From positions 1 to 64,000 of the forward strand of contig CAVRVX010000005.1 of NCBI GenBank assembly GCA_963724735.1: a stretch of DNA of 64,000 nucleotides, in the 5' to 3' direction. Positions within the stretch are counted from its first letter, which is position 1. Each line of letters opens with the position of its first letter. The stretch is from Rhodoplanes sp963724735. GTDB taxonomy: Bacteria; Pseudomonadota; Alphaproteobacteria; Rhizobiales; Xanthobacteraceae. This document shows, in pieces, positions 1-8,596 of the stretch. The translations under genes were made by a program, and so were the position numbers. The notes under the pieces are model-generated. The model saw only the letters and a program-made list of their open reading frames with translations, had not been told where the DNA came from and did no database searches.

Positions 1-77
1 ATACCTCGGAAGTCGTCCGTGAAGAGTTCAGAACGCCTTGGGCCACGGGTGGGAGGTGAAAGGCCCGACGGGGCGCT

Positions 78-395
78 TCACCAGACTGCGATAAGGCAGA
101 CCAAAGCAAAGGGGATGGCGACGAGACCTACGTACAACCAAGTTCGGTAGCCCTCGGGGTCCTTGGGCATCATGAAAGCATGAAGCACGATCCAAACGCA
201 CACGAGGATTCCCAGGGCCAGCCGCGCAGCATCGGCAGGAGTGTCGTATGCGGTCCAAATGGTTTCGCTCTGCGGAAGGCTGATGCGTCCAATCACAGCG
301 ACTAATATGCTCAAGAATACAGCGCGCACGATCATCGCAGCCAACCGCAGCCGCCCGGAGATGTCGCTGCGGTCCGGACTCTTCTCGGACTTCAT
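78..395 (-). CDS. small integral membrane protein, unknown function
   Basis: Encodes about 105 residues. After a charged N-terminus (MKSEKSPDRSDISGRLR) there are three hydrophobic segments, at roughly residues 18-34, 52-70 and 82-102, so it should sit in the inner membrane. The start at 395 is preferred over the in-frame ATG at 419 because a GGGGA sequence lies about eight bases upstream. No catalytic motif is visible and I cannot name a family. Its start codon lies in CATATG (393-398), which also gives an ATG on the other strand. Confidence 0.6.
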   Translation of the reverse strand: MKSEKSPDRSDISGRLRLAAMIVRAVFLSILVAVIGRISLPQSETIWTAYDTPADAARLALGILVCVWIVLHAFMMPKDPEGYRTWLYVGLVAIPFALVCLIAVW

Positions 396-811
396 ATGGC
401 AATCCCCAACGCGCCGCATTTCTCGCTGATATTGCTCGGCGCGTTTGCAGTGGGATTTTTCATCGGTTCTGTTCTGACAGCTCTGTGGCTCGGCCTAAAT
501 CTGATCCACATCGATGATGGATCGCTTCGTTCCCTGAGAACGTGGGGCTTGGTTTTCCCCCGCTCGCGGTTTTCCGGTACATCCGCGGTCTCGAGCAGGT
601 TGCGGCAGCGCCGCTCGGCGTCATGTAGGAGCGCCTGAGCCCGTCCGCCAATTCCCGATCTGCTCCATCTGCGGCCAAACGAGCATAGGAGACAGTTCCA
701 AATCGAAGTAGCTTAACCAAAAGCGTAAAGGAAGTCCTTACCAGCGTATGGTCGAATAGGGCCACTGGACTAAATCATGGGTGAGAACGGCCAAGAGCTT
801 AAGAGGGATCA
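396..811. other. gap without a confident gene
   Basis: A plus-strand frame opens at 396 with about 40 residues that include one hydrophobic segment, then runs into low-quality arginine/serine-rich sequence that crosses a repeat fragment. It is not convincing as a gene. The only recognisable content is the small zinc-ribbon gene remnant at 576-660. A ribosome binding site for the next gene (AGAGGGA) lies at 802-808. Confidence 0.5.
576..660 (-). pseudogene. 3' remnant of a small zinc-ribbon gene (copy 1)
   Basis: Bases 576-635 match 2395-2454 with about 4 differences in 60, and the similarity continues more weakly to about 660. On the minus strand both copies end in the peptide GNWRTG..APT followed by TGA, and both continue downstream with the same sequence. 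Only the tail of the gene is present here; the CxxC part is missing. A fuller, frameshifted copy lies at 2440-2687. Confidence 0.5.
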
Positions 812-1219
812 ATGCGCGTCAGTGCCCGCGTAGCGCTCGTTTCGCTAATCATTGCGACCAGCGGCTTTGCCGGATGCAGTTTTTCGCTCAACAGGCTGAG
901 CGATGCTCCGAGCGAAGGACTGGTTTCGCCGGAATATCCCACTGCAAAAGTAGCGCCGGGCGAGGAGACGAGCGAGTCTTCGGCAAAGGAGGGCGAATCC
1001 GGAACACAGACGGCTAACACGACGTCAGAGAAGAAAGACAAGCCGGCGCAAAAGCCGCAGCGCCCGCGGACGGCCAAGGTTGCCAAGAAGCCGGCGGCAT
1101 CCGGGCGCACCGCGGCGGCGCAGCCGCAAACGCCCGAGCCGAAATCAGTTCCTACTCAGGGCGAGCCGTTGCAACATCCATGGCCGACTGCACCGGCAGA
1201 CAGCACTTTCTCACGCTAA
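812..1219 (+). CDS. small lipoprotein, paralogue of 16493-16858
   Basis: Encodes 135 residues. A signal peptide (about residues 1-20) ends in the lipobox SGFAGC, so Cys21 should be lipidated and the protein anchored to a membrane. The rest is low-complexity, rich in Pro, Lys, Ala and Ser (residues 60-120), like a flexible spacer. It ends in WPTAPADSTFSR, close to the WPEPPTAGSFSR that ends the lipoprotein at 16493-16858. The nucleotides around the two stop codons are also nearly the same. An AGAGGGA ribosome site sits 4-10 bases upstream of the ATG. Function unknown. Confidence 0.7.
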   Translation: MRVSARVALVSLIIATSGFAGCSFSLNRLSDAPSEGLVSPEYPTAKVAPGEETSESSAKEGESGTQTANTTSEKKDKPAQKPQRPRTAKVAKKPAASGRTAAAQPQTPEPKSVPTQGEPLQHPWPTAPADSTFSR

Positions 1220-1774
1220 GCGATGCCCCAGTGATTGCTGGCGCGCGTTCCGTGCCATGCCGGCGCCTAACCGCAGCAGCGCGACAAGTACTTGACTATT
1301 CCGCGAACGCCTCCCTGCTCCCACTGCTCGAGCGCTCACGCGCCGTCCACGGTGAACCTTGCCGGGCGCCCTGCAGCCGGGCAGCGACGCGCCGCCTCAT
1401 GGTGACACAGCTCACACGAGCGGACGGCGAGGCTGCGCATGTTGCCGAGGATCATCGGGGGGCCGGGAGGGGAAGGCATGACGAGGGGCTGCCAGTCGCG
1501 GGGGCCCACTTCTAGCAGCCCGCCGGTCGCCTCACAGGGTGAGCGCTGCCTCAGCGAAATGGCGAGCGCATGACGGCGAGCCGGCGAACTTCCTCAAAAC
1601 AGGGGGGCATGTTCCGACAGCCCGCCGGAGAGAGCGAGGCCGTAGCTCTCTCGCGCTCATATTTCGTAGCTTGGGTTTCTTTGAATTGCTGGCCATCAAT
1701 TCTCGCCAGGGCCAAGCGTCGTAATCCCCGCAGATTAGCCACGCCGGCTGCGCCGAAATGAGTCGATCCATGAC
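1220..1774. other. gap, mostly non-coding with one gene fragment
   Basis: Several frames are open here on both strands, but none has a signal peptide, a known motif or a convincing ribosome binding site with sensible composition. The one recognisable piece is the zinc-ribbon gene fragment at 1336-1455. The rest looks like eroded sequence. Confidence 0.5.
1336..1455 (-). pseudogene. 5' remnant of a small zinc-ribbon gene (copy 2)
   Basis: The minus strand from ATG 1455 reads 39 residues with GNMRSLAVRSCELCHHEA before the frame degenerates into Arg/Pro-rich sequence and stops. CELCHHEA is shared exactly with the fuller copy at 2440-2687. In the family as I know it from Bradyrhizobium-type genomes, a first CxxC is followed by a second CxxCG and a short tail; here the second half is missing. 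It is probably not functional. Confidence 0.5.
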
Positions 1775-2212
1775 TCAATTGATATGCGTTGGTCCGACAG
1801 CAATTGGCCTTACCGTTTTTGGTCGGTTCTGGGCCTTCATGTCCGCCATTAAGTTCTGCCAGGCGGTCTCGAACGGGCCAATTGAACTGTCAAGAGTCGC
1901 GGGATTCTCACGGACATCGATGGGCTGCCCTGGGCTGCCGGAAAGCCTGTCAGATGATCTCATCTGGGCTGTGGTTCGATCCGGCTCAGTGTCATCTGCG
2001 GGCGACCTCGGGCCCCAAGACAAGAGTTTCTTGCTGATGCTGCGGTGGCCCTTAAACCAGCATCGCCGGCCGTCGATTTCGCGCCAAGACCAATACTCGC
2101 GAGTTTCTGGCCTTTCGCGGCATTCGATGATGGTCTCAGCTTTCGCCGTCGACAAGACACCTTCGAGAACGATGGCGAGCACAACAGCTGTTCTGAGTTT
2201 GCTTCGTGCCAT
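1775..2212 (-). CDS. secreted small protein, unknown function
   Basis: Encodes 145 residues with a clear Sec signal peptide (MARSKLRTAVVLAIVLEGVLSTAKA, cleavage expected after AKA near residue 25), so it is probably periplasmic. The mature part begins with a conserved-looking block, YWSWREIDGRRCWFKG (about residues 40-55), with two Cys in the first 30 mature residues that could form a disulphide. Short exported proteins with a YWSWREIDGR-type block are common hypotheticals in Bradyrhizobium relatives. The C-terminal half is polar and probably flexible. An AAAGG sequence lies about 11 bases upstream of the ATG. Confidence 0.7.
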   Translation of the reverse strand: MARSKLRTAVVLAIVLEGVLSTAKAETIIECRERPETREYWSWREIDGRRCWFKGHRSISKKLLSWGPRSPADDTEPDRTTAQMRSSDRLSGSPGQPIDVRENPATLDSSIGPFETAWQNLMADMKAQNRPKTVRPIAVGPTHIN

Positions 2213-2439
2213 GTTGGTTGCACACCTTTCAGGTCACTTCACGCATGAGTGGAGAACGTAAATTGCTCACCTGCAGCGTCACCAACCGAAAGTCGCGCGC
2301 AGCCGGGGCGGGGCGTATTTGTTAGGCTACGACGATGAGATGGCTACTTCGTGGCCCGCGGAAAATCGCGGAAGCGCCTCTCAGGATCAGCGCGGGTACA
2401 TCCGCGGTCGCGAGCAGGGCGCGGCAGGGCCGCTCGGCG

Positions 2440-2687
2440 TCATGTAGGAGCGCCGGTTCGCCAATTCCCACTCGCCTGCGTTTCTTTCCCGTTCGGCTGG
2501 GCATAGGCGCCGACGATCCCGCAGACGTTGCACATCATGCGCGGCCGGAAGCGTGCACGAGCACCGCGTCGGGCCACGCGTCAGTCGGCAGTACGGCCTC
2601 ATGGTGGCACAGCTCGCATGCTACCGCGGGCGAGATAGCGTAGTATCTTCTTACCACTGGCACGCTTCGTGCCTGAGATTGCATCTC
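2440..2687 (-). pseudogene. small zinc-ribbon gene, frameshifted (copy 3)
   Basis: Read on the minus strand, the first part gives ACELCHHEAVLPTDAWPDAV and a little more, then a frameshift near 2535. The adjacent frame continues MMCNVCGIVGAYAQPNGKE and ends in GNWRTGAPT. Together these form a short protein with two CxxC pairs (CELC and CNVC), the pattern of a zinc ribbon. Because the halves are in different frames it is annotated as broken. The last 60 bases and downstream flank are repeated at 576-635. Confidence 0.6.
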
Positions 2688-2835
2688 CAGCGGATCCTGA
2701 CCGCATATACTCACTACTACAATCAGACGCGAACGCACCTATCGTTGGACAAGGATGCTCCGCTCGGCCGAGCGATCCAGCGACATGGAACCATCATCAT
2801 CATTACTACGCGCGGATATAATTTTCGGGAAGGAC
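2688..2835 (+). pseudogene. transposase/integrase-core remnant
   Basis: A plus-strand frame reads RILTAYTHYYNQTRTHLSLD and then KDAPLGRAIQ. This is the C-terminal end typical of rve/integrase-core transposases (IS3/IS481-like), in which YYN..RTHLSL follows the last catalytic Glu. Everything upstream of it is missing, so it is a leftover of an old insertion. Confidence 0.65.
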
Positions 2836-3058
2836 ACCGGTCGGCCGAAGATCGCAAAAATTTGGCAAGAAGAGTGTGAGGCAATTCACATTTGCCGGGG
2901 AAATCAGGAGTCAAGCTGACGGGGTACCGTGGCCGACCGAGAAGCGCTCAAGCGATGTGCCGACGTGAAGACGTCTTGGCATGAGTTGGCCACGAAGATT
3001 GGCGCGAACGTCGCAAGGCAGCGACCGCTGAAATCCAGCAATTCAAGGGGGGAACATC
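2836..3058. other. upstream region of the protease-nuclease gene
   Basis: Contains a short GTG frame from about 2929 running into the next gene, without recognisable content. The sequence AAGGGGGGAACATC just before 3059 is a strong ribosome binding site for the protease-nuclease gene. No clear promoter could be assigned. Confidence 0.4.
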
Positions 3059-5212
3059 ATGCTCATCAAATCCGCGCTCATTGCCGGATCTGAGCAACGA
3101 TTCAAACAGGCAAAATTCTCGCCCGCCGAATTGGACAAGAAGCTTGGGGACGGCCCCATGGAGATGACGGTGCAGCAAAAGCAGCGCCGCCATCGCCAGC
3201 TTCTTGCACAAACTCAAGACCCCGAGGCTGCCCAGTCCGGCCTCGAGCGGATCATCAATGGAAACGACCTCGACAACATCAACTACCTCGCCAAGGGGAC
3301 GCTCGCCTCGCATTCAATTTGCCGGATTCAGCTCAAGGATGCGGGCTCGAACCTAGTCGGATATGCGTCGGGCTTTCTGATCGGCCCAGGCATGATGCTG
3401 ACCAACCACCACGTTTTCGGGGGCCCGTCCGATGCCGCCAAATCGCTCGCCGATTTCGACTATGAGTTGGACATCAACGGGATGGAGCGCCAGCCGGTGC
3501 GGTTCGGATTCGAGCCGGGGAAGCTCTTCTATACGAACGACAAGCTCGACTACACGATTGTCGCCGTCGCCCCGGCTTCTGACAGTGGGCGCATACTTTC
3601 GGACTGGGGATGGCTGCCGCTCAGCGGCGAGCCCGGCAAGGGCGATCCCGGCGAATACCTGACCATCATCCAGCATCCCGGCGGGCAGACCAAGCAGGTA
3701 TGCGTCCGCGAGAACAAGCTCCTGAAATATTTCGGCGACTTCGTCTGGTATCTCACGGACACCACAGCTGGATCCTCCGGGTCGCCTGCCTTCAATCGGT
3801 TCTGGCAGGTCATCGCCCTCCACCACAGCGGCGTCCCGAAGAAGGATTCGCAAGGCCGTACCCTCACCAAGGACGGCAAGGTCTGGGATGCCTCGATGGA
3901 CGAGTCCCTGATCGACTGGATCGCCAACGAAGGCGTGCGGGTGAGCGCGATCGTTGCTGATCTGAAGGTCGCAATGGGGTCCCATCCACTGGTCAAGGCC
4001 GCGCTCGACGGACCGGCGCCTCCGCCGGTCACGCCTGAAAAGGCGGCCGTCCCGGTCGGATCACGGCCTGGCGGACCTGATCTGTGGGTCGAGCAGTCAG
4101 GCAACTCAGCCTCGCTGGTGGTCCCCGTCCGCATACCCATTCCGCTGTTCAGGCGAGAGATTCAGGGCATTTCCACCCCGAACGTGAAAACGAGCGCGCC
4201 CGACAACGCCCCGGCCGGTGGGCCGCGCGTCGGCGCGCTGACCGGCTTGCCGATGGAAGCCGCGCACATCGACCAATCGACCTTGGGATCGCGGCCAGGA
4301 TATCAACCGGACTTCATCGGCAGCGGAAAACTGTCCGTGCCGTTGCCGAAAATTCCGGCGTCGCTCAAATCCAAGATTGCGACGCTGATCGCCAAACCGG
4401 CGCAATCGGAGCTGAAATACTTCAACTACAGCGTGGTCATGAACAAGGAGCGCAAGCTCGCGTTCTTCAGTGTCGTGAACGTCGACGGCGGCCAGCAGCA
4501 GGACGTCGGAAAACGGGAGGGCAACTCCTGGCTCCGCGATCCTCGCATCAACGCCAAATTCCAGATCGGCGACGAGATCTATCGCAAGCAAGCGACGCTC
4601 GAAGCGGATCGGACCGCCAATCCGTTCGACCGTGGTCATCTGGTCCGCCGGCTCGACGCCACCTGGGGCAGCACCGTCGCCGAAGCCAAGCAGCACGGGG
4701 ACAATTCGTTCCACTTCACCAATTGTTCGCCGCAATTCTGGTCGTTCAATCAGGGGGCGAAATTGTGGGCCGGACTTGAAGACTACACGCGCGATATCCT
4801 GCTGCAGAACAAGGACAAGGGCATCGTGATGAATGGGCCGATCTTCGATGGCCCGGATGCCGAAGACGCCGATCTGCCCGATCCCTCCGAGCCCGGGCAC
4901 AAGGACCCGACGTTCGGCGGCGTCAGCATCCCCAAATATTTCTGGAAAATCCTGATCAGCAAGAGCGACGGAAACCTCAAGGCGTCAGCCTTCATCGTCA
5001 GCCAGCGCAATCTGATCATGGATATCGACCGGATCAGGGAGGCGGACATTTTCGAAAAGCTCTCCGCCGCACAGGTCCGCGTCTTTCAGGTATCGATTGC
5101 GGATCTGACGAAATTGACGAATCTCGATTTTGGCAAATTGGGCGAGGTCGACTCCCACGAAGCGACCGCAGTGGGCCCACGTCTGATCGAATCGTTCGCT
5201 GACATCAGGTGA
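3059..5212 (+). CDS. trypsin-like serine protease fused to DNA/RNA non-specific nuclease
   Basis: Encodes 717 residues with two enzyme domains. Residues about 80-300 are a trypsin/V8-like protease: TNHHV (His118), LDYTIV (Asp164) and GSSGSP (Ser240) give a full catalytic triad. Residues about 310-440 form a Pro-rich linker and a strand-rich stretch. Residues about 440-690 are a DNA/RNA non-specific (NUC/EndA-type) nuclease with DRGH (524-527, general base His527) and the metal-site pattern N564..W570..E573. There is no signal peptide, so it should act in the cytoplasm. The N-terminal 80 residues are charged and probably helical. A strong GGGGGG ribosome site precedes the ATG. It lies among IS elements in an island that also carries a TIR-STAND gene. 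Fusions of a protease to a toxic effector domain are a theme of bacterial conflict systems. That proteolysis releases or activates the nuclease is inference. Confidence 0.9.
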   Translation: MLIKSALIAGSEQRFKQAKFSPAELDKKLGDGPMEMTVQQKQRRHRQLLAQTQDPEAAQSGLERIINGNDLDNINYLAKGTLASHSICRIQLKDAGSNLVGYASGFLIGPGMMLTNHHVFGGPSDAAKSLADFDYELDINGMERQPVRFGFEPGKLFYTNDKLDYTIVAVAPASDSGRILSDWGWLPLSGEPGKGDPGEYLTIIQHPGGQTKQVCVRENKLLKYFGDFVWYLTDTTAGSSGSPAFNRFWQVIALHHSGVPKKDSQGRTLTKDGKVWDASMDESLIDWIANEGVRVSAIVADLKVAMGSHPLVKAALDGPAPPPVTPEKAAVPVGSRPGGPDLWVEQSGNSASLVVPVRIPIPLFRREIQGISTPNVKTSAPDNAPAGGPRVGALTGLPMEAAHIDQSTLGSRPGYQPDFIGSGKLSVPLPKIPASLKSKIATLIAKPAQSELKYFNYSVVMNKERKLAFFSVVNVDGGQQQDVGKREGNSWLRDPRINAKFQIGDEIYRKQATLEADRTANPFDRGHLVRRLDATWGSTVAEAKQHGDNSFHFTNCSPQFWSFNQGAKLWAGLEDYTRDILLQNKDKGIVMNGPIFDGPDAEDADLPDPSEPGHKDPTFGGVSIPKYFWKILISKSDGNLKASAFIVSQRNLIMDIDRIREADIFEKLSAAQVRVFQVSIADLTKLTNLDFGKLGEVDSHEATAVGPRLIESFADIR

Positions 5213-5469
5213 AAAAAAACGTAGCCCACCTTTTGGGGCAGCGTCCGATGAAGGCGGCTCGAGGGGACACCGGACCACGCTGCGAAAAATCGGGAAGACC
5301 GCCGCCGATCGGGCGTAGTGCAAGAGCGCGGGCAGTCGCAGAATTACCGATTGGAGAACGTGGCAGGCCGCGGCATCATAGCGCGACGGCGAAAGAATAG
5401 TGCCCGTTTTCATCGACCGTGGCGCGCCAGATAAATCATTGTATCATTTTACTTTTCTCCATCAGCTTC

Positions 5470-7461
5470 AATTTGGCCCAGACTAAAAAGCGTGTTTAGT
5501 CTGACTGATCTTCTACAGTTGGAGGCGGTTTGCGCTGCGTAAGCTATTGATTTTATTCGTCTGAGGGTCTGATTTTTCAAAAATGTAGTGCCACGTTATG
5601 CGTGATTATCATTGACTAGATATCTATCTGTGGTGATCATGTGCGCACCACGAATGAGTCGCTCGCACGGTTTCGCGCATGTATTTCCGCAAGAAGACCT
5701 CGGGCGGCCGCGCCTACCTCCAGATCGTCGAAAGCCGCCGTGACGGCGCGCAAGTGCGCCAGCAGGTGATCGCCACGCTCGGCCGCATCGAGGATTTGCG
5801 CGACAGCGGGCAATTGGAGCGATTGCTGCGGTCGGGCGCACGCTTCGCCGCGAAAGCCATCGTCGTCAACGCCTTCGCCGAGGGCGCCGTTACGGCGGAC
5901 GCGGCGCGGCGCATCGGGCCCGCTCTCGTATTCGAGCGATTGTGGGAAGCGACCGGCTGCCGCAAGGTGATCGAAGACCTCGCCGGTTCCCGCAAGCACG
6001 GCTTCCCACTCGAACGCGCGGTGTTTCTCACCGTTCTGCATCGCCTGTTTGCTGGCGGCTCCGACCGGGCGGCGGACCGCTGGCGCGAGGATTACGCAAT
6101 CGATGGCGTCGAGGATATCGACCTGCATCACCTTTATCGGGCGATGGCTTGGCTGGGCGAGGAACTGGGCGAAGATCAACAGGACGGCGCCACGCTCTTC
6201 GCGCCGCGCTGCCTGAAGGACGTCGTCGAGGAGGAGCTGTTCGCGCGCCGGCGCGATCTGTTCAGCACGCTCGACCTCGTGTTCATGGACACGACCAGCC
6301 TCTATTTCGAGGGAGACGGCGGCCAGACGCTGGGACAGCGCGGCTTCTCCAAAGACCATCGGCCGGACCTCGATCAGATGATTCTCGCCGTGCTGCTCGA
6401 TGGCGACGGTCGACCAGTTTGCACAGAAATGTGGCCAGGGAACACGGCCGATGTCGGCAGCCTCGTTCCGGTGGTCGATCGGTTGCGCAAGCGCTTTTCC
6501 ATTCAACGCGTCTGCGTCGTCGCCGATCGCGGCATGATCAGCGCCGAGACCATCGCCGAACTCGAAGCGCGCGGGCTTTGTTATATTCTCGGCGTGCGCG
6601 AGCGCAGCGACAAACTGGTGCGAGACCTCGTGCTCGCCGATCCCGCTCCCTTCATCCCACTCACCATCGCCAAGCGGGGCAAGGAGATCGACTACGAGGC
6701 CAAGGCGGTCATGCTGGCCGGGCGGCGCTACATCGTGTGTCGCAATCGCGAAGAGATGAAGAAGGACGCCGCCGCCAGGGCCGCGATCCTGGCCGCGCTC
6801 GAGCGCCAGTTGAAGAAAGGCGATAAAACCCTTGTCGGCAACAAGGGCTATCGGCGCTTCCTCGCGACGCCAGACGACGACCATTTCGTCATCGATCGCG
6901 CCAAGGCGGAGGAGGACGCCAAGTTCGACGGAATCTTCGTGCTGCGCACGAACGCCGATCTCTCGCCGCTCGAAACCATGCTTTGCTACAAACATTTGTG
7001 GATGGTGGAGCGCGCGTTCCGAACGTCGAAAAGCCTGTTCGCCACCCGCCCGATTTTTCACAAGCTCGACGAGACCATTCGCGGCCATGTGTCGTGTAGC
7101 TTTCTCGCCTTGGTGCTGAAGAAGGAGCTGGAGGACCGCATCGCCACTCTGGGCCATGCGAGTTCCTGGCCGAACGTCCTCGCCGATCTCGACTCGTTGA
7201 CCGAGACGGAGGTCGAACAGGACGGCAAACGCTTTCTGCTGCGCACACCGCCACGCCCCACCGCAAGCCTCGCCCTGCGCGCCGCCGGCGTCGCCCTGCC
7301 GCCAACCGTCCGGCAACTCGCCGACGCCTGATCCCGCCCAACCCAGCCAATCGACAAAATGTAGTGCCAAGCCGTTTTTCCGGCGCGATTTTTGCTGCCC
7401 GGTCAATGCCTTGCAGATTCGAACTGTAGAAGATCAGTCTGGGTTTTAGTCTGGGGAATTT
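5470..7461 (+). mobile_element. IS1634-like insertion sequence
   Basis: The element carries one intact transposase. Its ends are inverted: CCCAGACTAAAA at 5477-5488 is repeated inverted at 7444-7455, and a second perfect 18-bp inverted pair, GACTGATCTTCTACAGTT, lies at 5503-5520 and 7422-7439. AATTT at 5470-5474 and 7457-7461 could be a 5-bp target duplication, making the element about 5475-7456 (about 1.98 kb). The left end has about 8 extra bases between the two inverted blocks. The span given includes the putative target duplication. Confidence 0.75.
5679..7331 (+). CDS. IS1634-family DDE transposase
   Basis: Encodes 550 residues, the usual size for this family, with no interruption. The DDE residues are visible: FMDTTSLYFEG (first Asp, about residue 200), VVADRGMIS (second Asp, about 280) and WMVERAFRTSK (Glu, about 450). 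The N-terminus MYFRKKTSGGRAYLQI is characteristic of IS1634 transposases. The ATG at 5679 follows the left inverted repeats by about 160 bases. It appears functional. Confidence 0.9.
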   Translation: MYFRKKTSGGRAYLQIVESRRDGAQVRQQVIATLGRIEDLRDSGQLERLLRSGARFAAKAIVVNAFAEGAVTADAARRIGPALVFERLWEATGCRKVIEDLAGSRKHGFPLERAVFLTVLHRLFAGGSDRAADRWREDYAIDGVEDIDLHHLYRAMAWLGEELGEDQQDGATLFAPRCLKDVVEEELFARRRDLFSTLDLVFMDTTSLYFEGDGGQTLGQRGFSKDHRPDLDQMILAVLLDGDGRPVCTEMWPGNTADVGSLVPVVDRLRKRFSIQRVCVVADRGMISAETIAELEARGLCYILGVRERSDKLVRDLVLADPAPFIPLTIAKRGKEIDYEAKAVMLAGRRYIVCRNREEMKKDAAARAAILAALERQLKKGDKTLVGNKGYRRFLATPDDDHFVIDRAKAEEDAKFDGIFVLRTNADLSPLETMLCYKHLWMVERAFRTSKSLFATRPIFHKLDETIRGHVSCSFLALVLKKELEDRIATLGHASSWPNVLADLDSLTETEVEQDGKRFLLRTPPRPTASLALRAAGVALPPTVRQLADA

Positions 7462-7582
7462 TTTCGGGACGTCTGCACGCGCGAAGTTAGGCGGGTTTAG
7501 ATCAAAAGATTATCGGAAACTACAATGAATAATTCGCTCAAGAGGACGTTTTACAAGTTCGATAGACTTCTGCACGCGATGG

Positions 7583-8462
7583 CTACCCAACCTGAACCTT
7601 CGGGAAAGCCTGCAATAGGCACTCGAACATCAGGTAAGGCGTCCGCCGCAAGTTATGGCGATACTCGAACTCGCGAAGGTAAGTCTCCAAGTACTTCTTC
7701 GAAACCCAAACGTAAGTCCCTTTTATCCCACGCTTCACGTTCGCCCAGAACGCCTCGATAGTGTTCGTATGTACGTCGCCACGGACCCATTCTTCGGCAG
7801 AGTGATCGACCATTTCGTGCTCGTAGCCGTACTTCTCTGTCAACAGTTTGAATGCTGATGCCTCGTCCGTGTGAAGCCGTGAGCCGGGCTTAACGAACAT
7901 TACGATGTGCGGAATAATGTGATGCTTGGTCCGCGCCACGACATGGCGGGTCACAACGTCACCATCGCGCTCAACCACGCCAAAAACGATCGCTTTGTCT
8001 CGCGTCTTCGGCCTTGTCCTTGCCTCCGATGAAGGTTTCGTCGGCCTCGACAGTCTTTCCGGGGCCACCGATCGGATAGTCACCGTCAACGTAGCCCATG
8101 TACTTACGGATCAGAGTGCACATCCGCCAAGCCGTTTTGTAGGTCACGCCAATCTGGCGTTCGACCTCTTTTGCGGCCACGCCATTCCGCGATGCGCAGA
8201 ACAAGTACATGACATAGAACCAGTCGCGCAGCGGCGTGCGCGTGCTCTCGAATGGCGTTCCTGCGGTAGGGTAGACCTGATAGCCGCAATGCTCGCATTC
8301 GAATGAGCGCCGGCCTTTGACCCGGTAGTAGGTCGCTTGCTTCTGGCATTTGAAGCAGGTCAGCCGTTCGCCGAACCGCACCCGCATCAGGTGCTTGAGG
8401 CACGTGTCTTCGTCGGGAAACCGCTTCTGGAACTCACGGATATTCGGACCCTTGCGAGCCAT
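7583..8462 (-). pseudogene. IS1595-family (ISXO2-like) transposase, frameshifted
   Basis: The N-terminal part (from ATG 8462, with AAGGGG upstream) has a zinc ribbon (CFKC and CEHC) and the first catalytic motif VEADETFIGG. The C-terminal part, in another frame, has HTDEAS and NTIEAFWANVKRGIKG, which give the remaining DDE/N residues. The change of frame is near 7990-8010, right after GGKDKA. The pieces together cover a full-length transposase of about 290 residues. Terminal inverted repeats could not be identified with confidence. Confidence 0.8.
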
Positions 8463-8523
8463 CTTACGCCCCTTTCGTAGCATGGACGTATTATGGCATG
8501 GTTTGTTCTACATGTCTATATGG

Positions 8524-8595
8524 TATATATGCGGGGCAGGCAGCAAACTTGGTTGGGGTGAGCCCGTTGAGGCTCGTGTGCGGTCGCGACGCCTG
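8524..8595 (-). pseudogene. IS3-type transposase C-terminal remnant
   Basis: The minus strand reads SRPHTSLNGLTPTKFAA, the tail motif of IS3-family OrfB transposases. Only about 25 residues remain. It directly abuts the damaged 3' end of the STAND-WD40 gene, so an old IS3 insertion probably helped erode that end. Confidence 0.6.
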
Positions 8596-8596
8596 G

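Noticed and set aside
5637..7406. 589-codon open frame on the minus strand
   Set aside because: It lies fully opposite the intact IS1634-like transposase, whose DDE motifs are clear. High-GC antisense frame with no recognisable motif.
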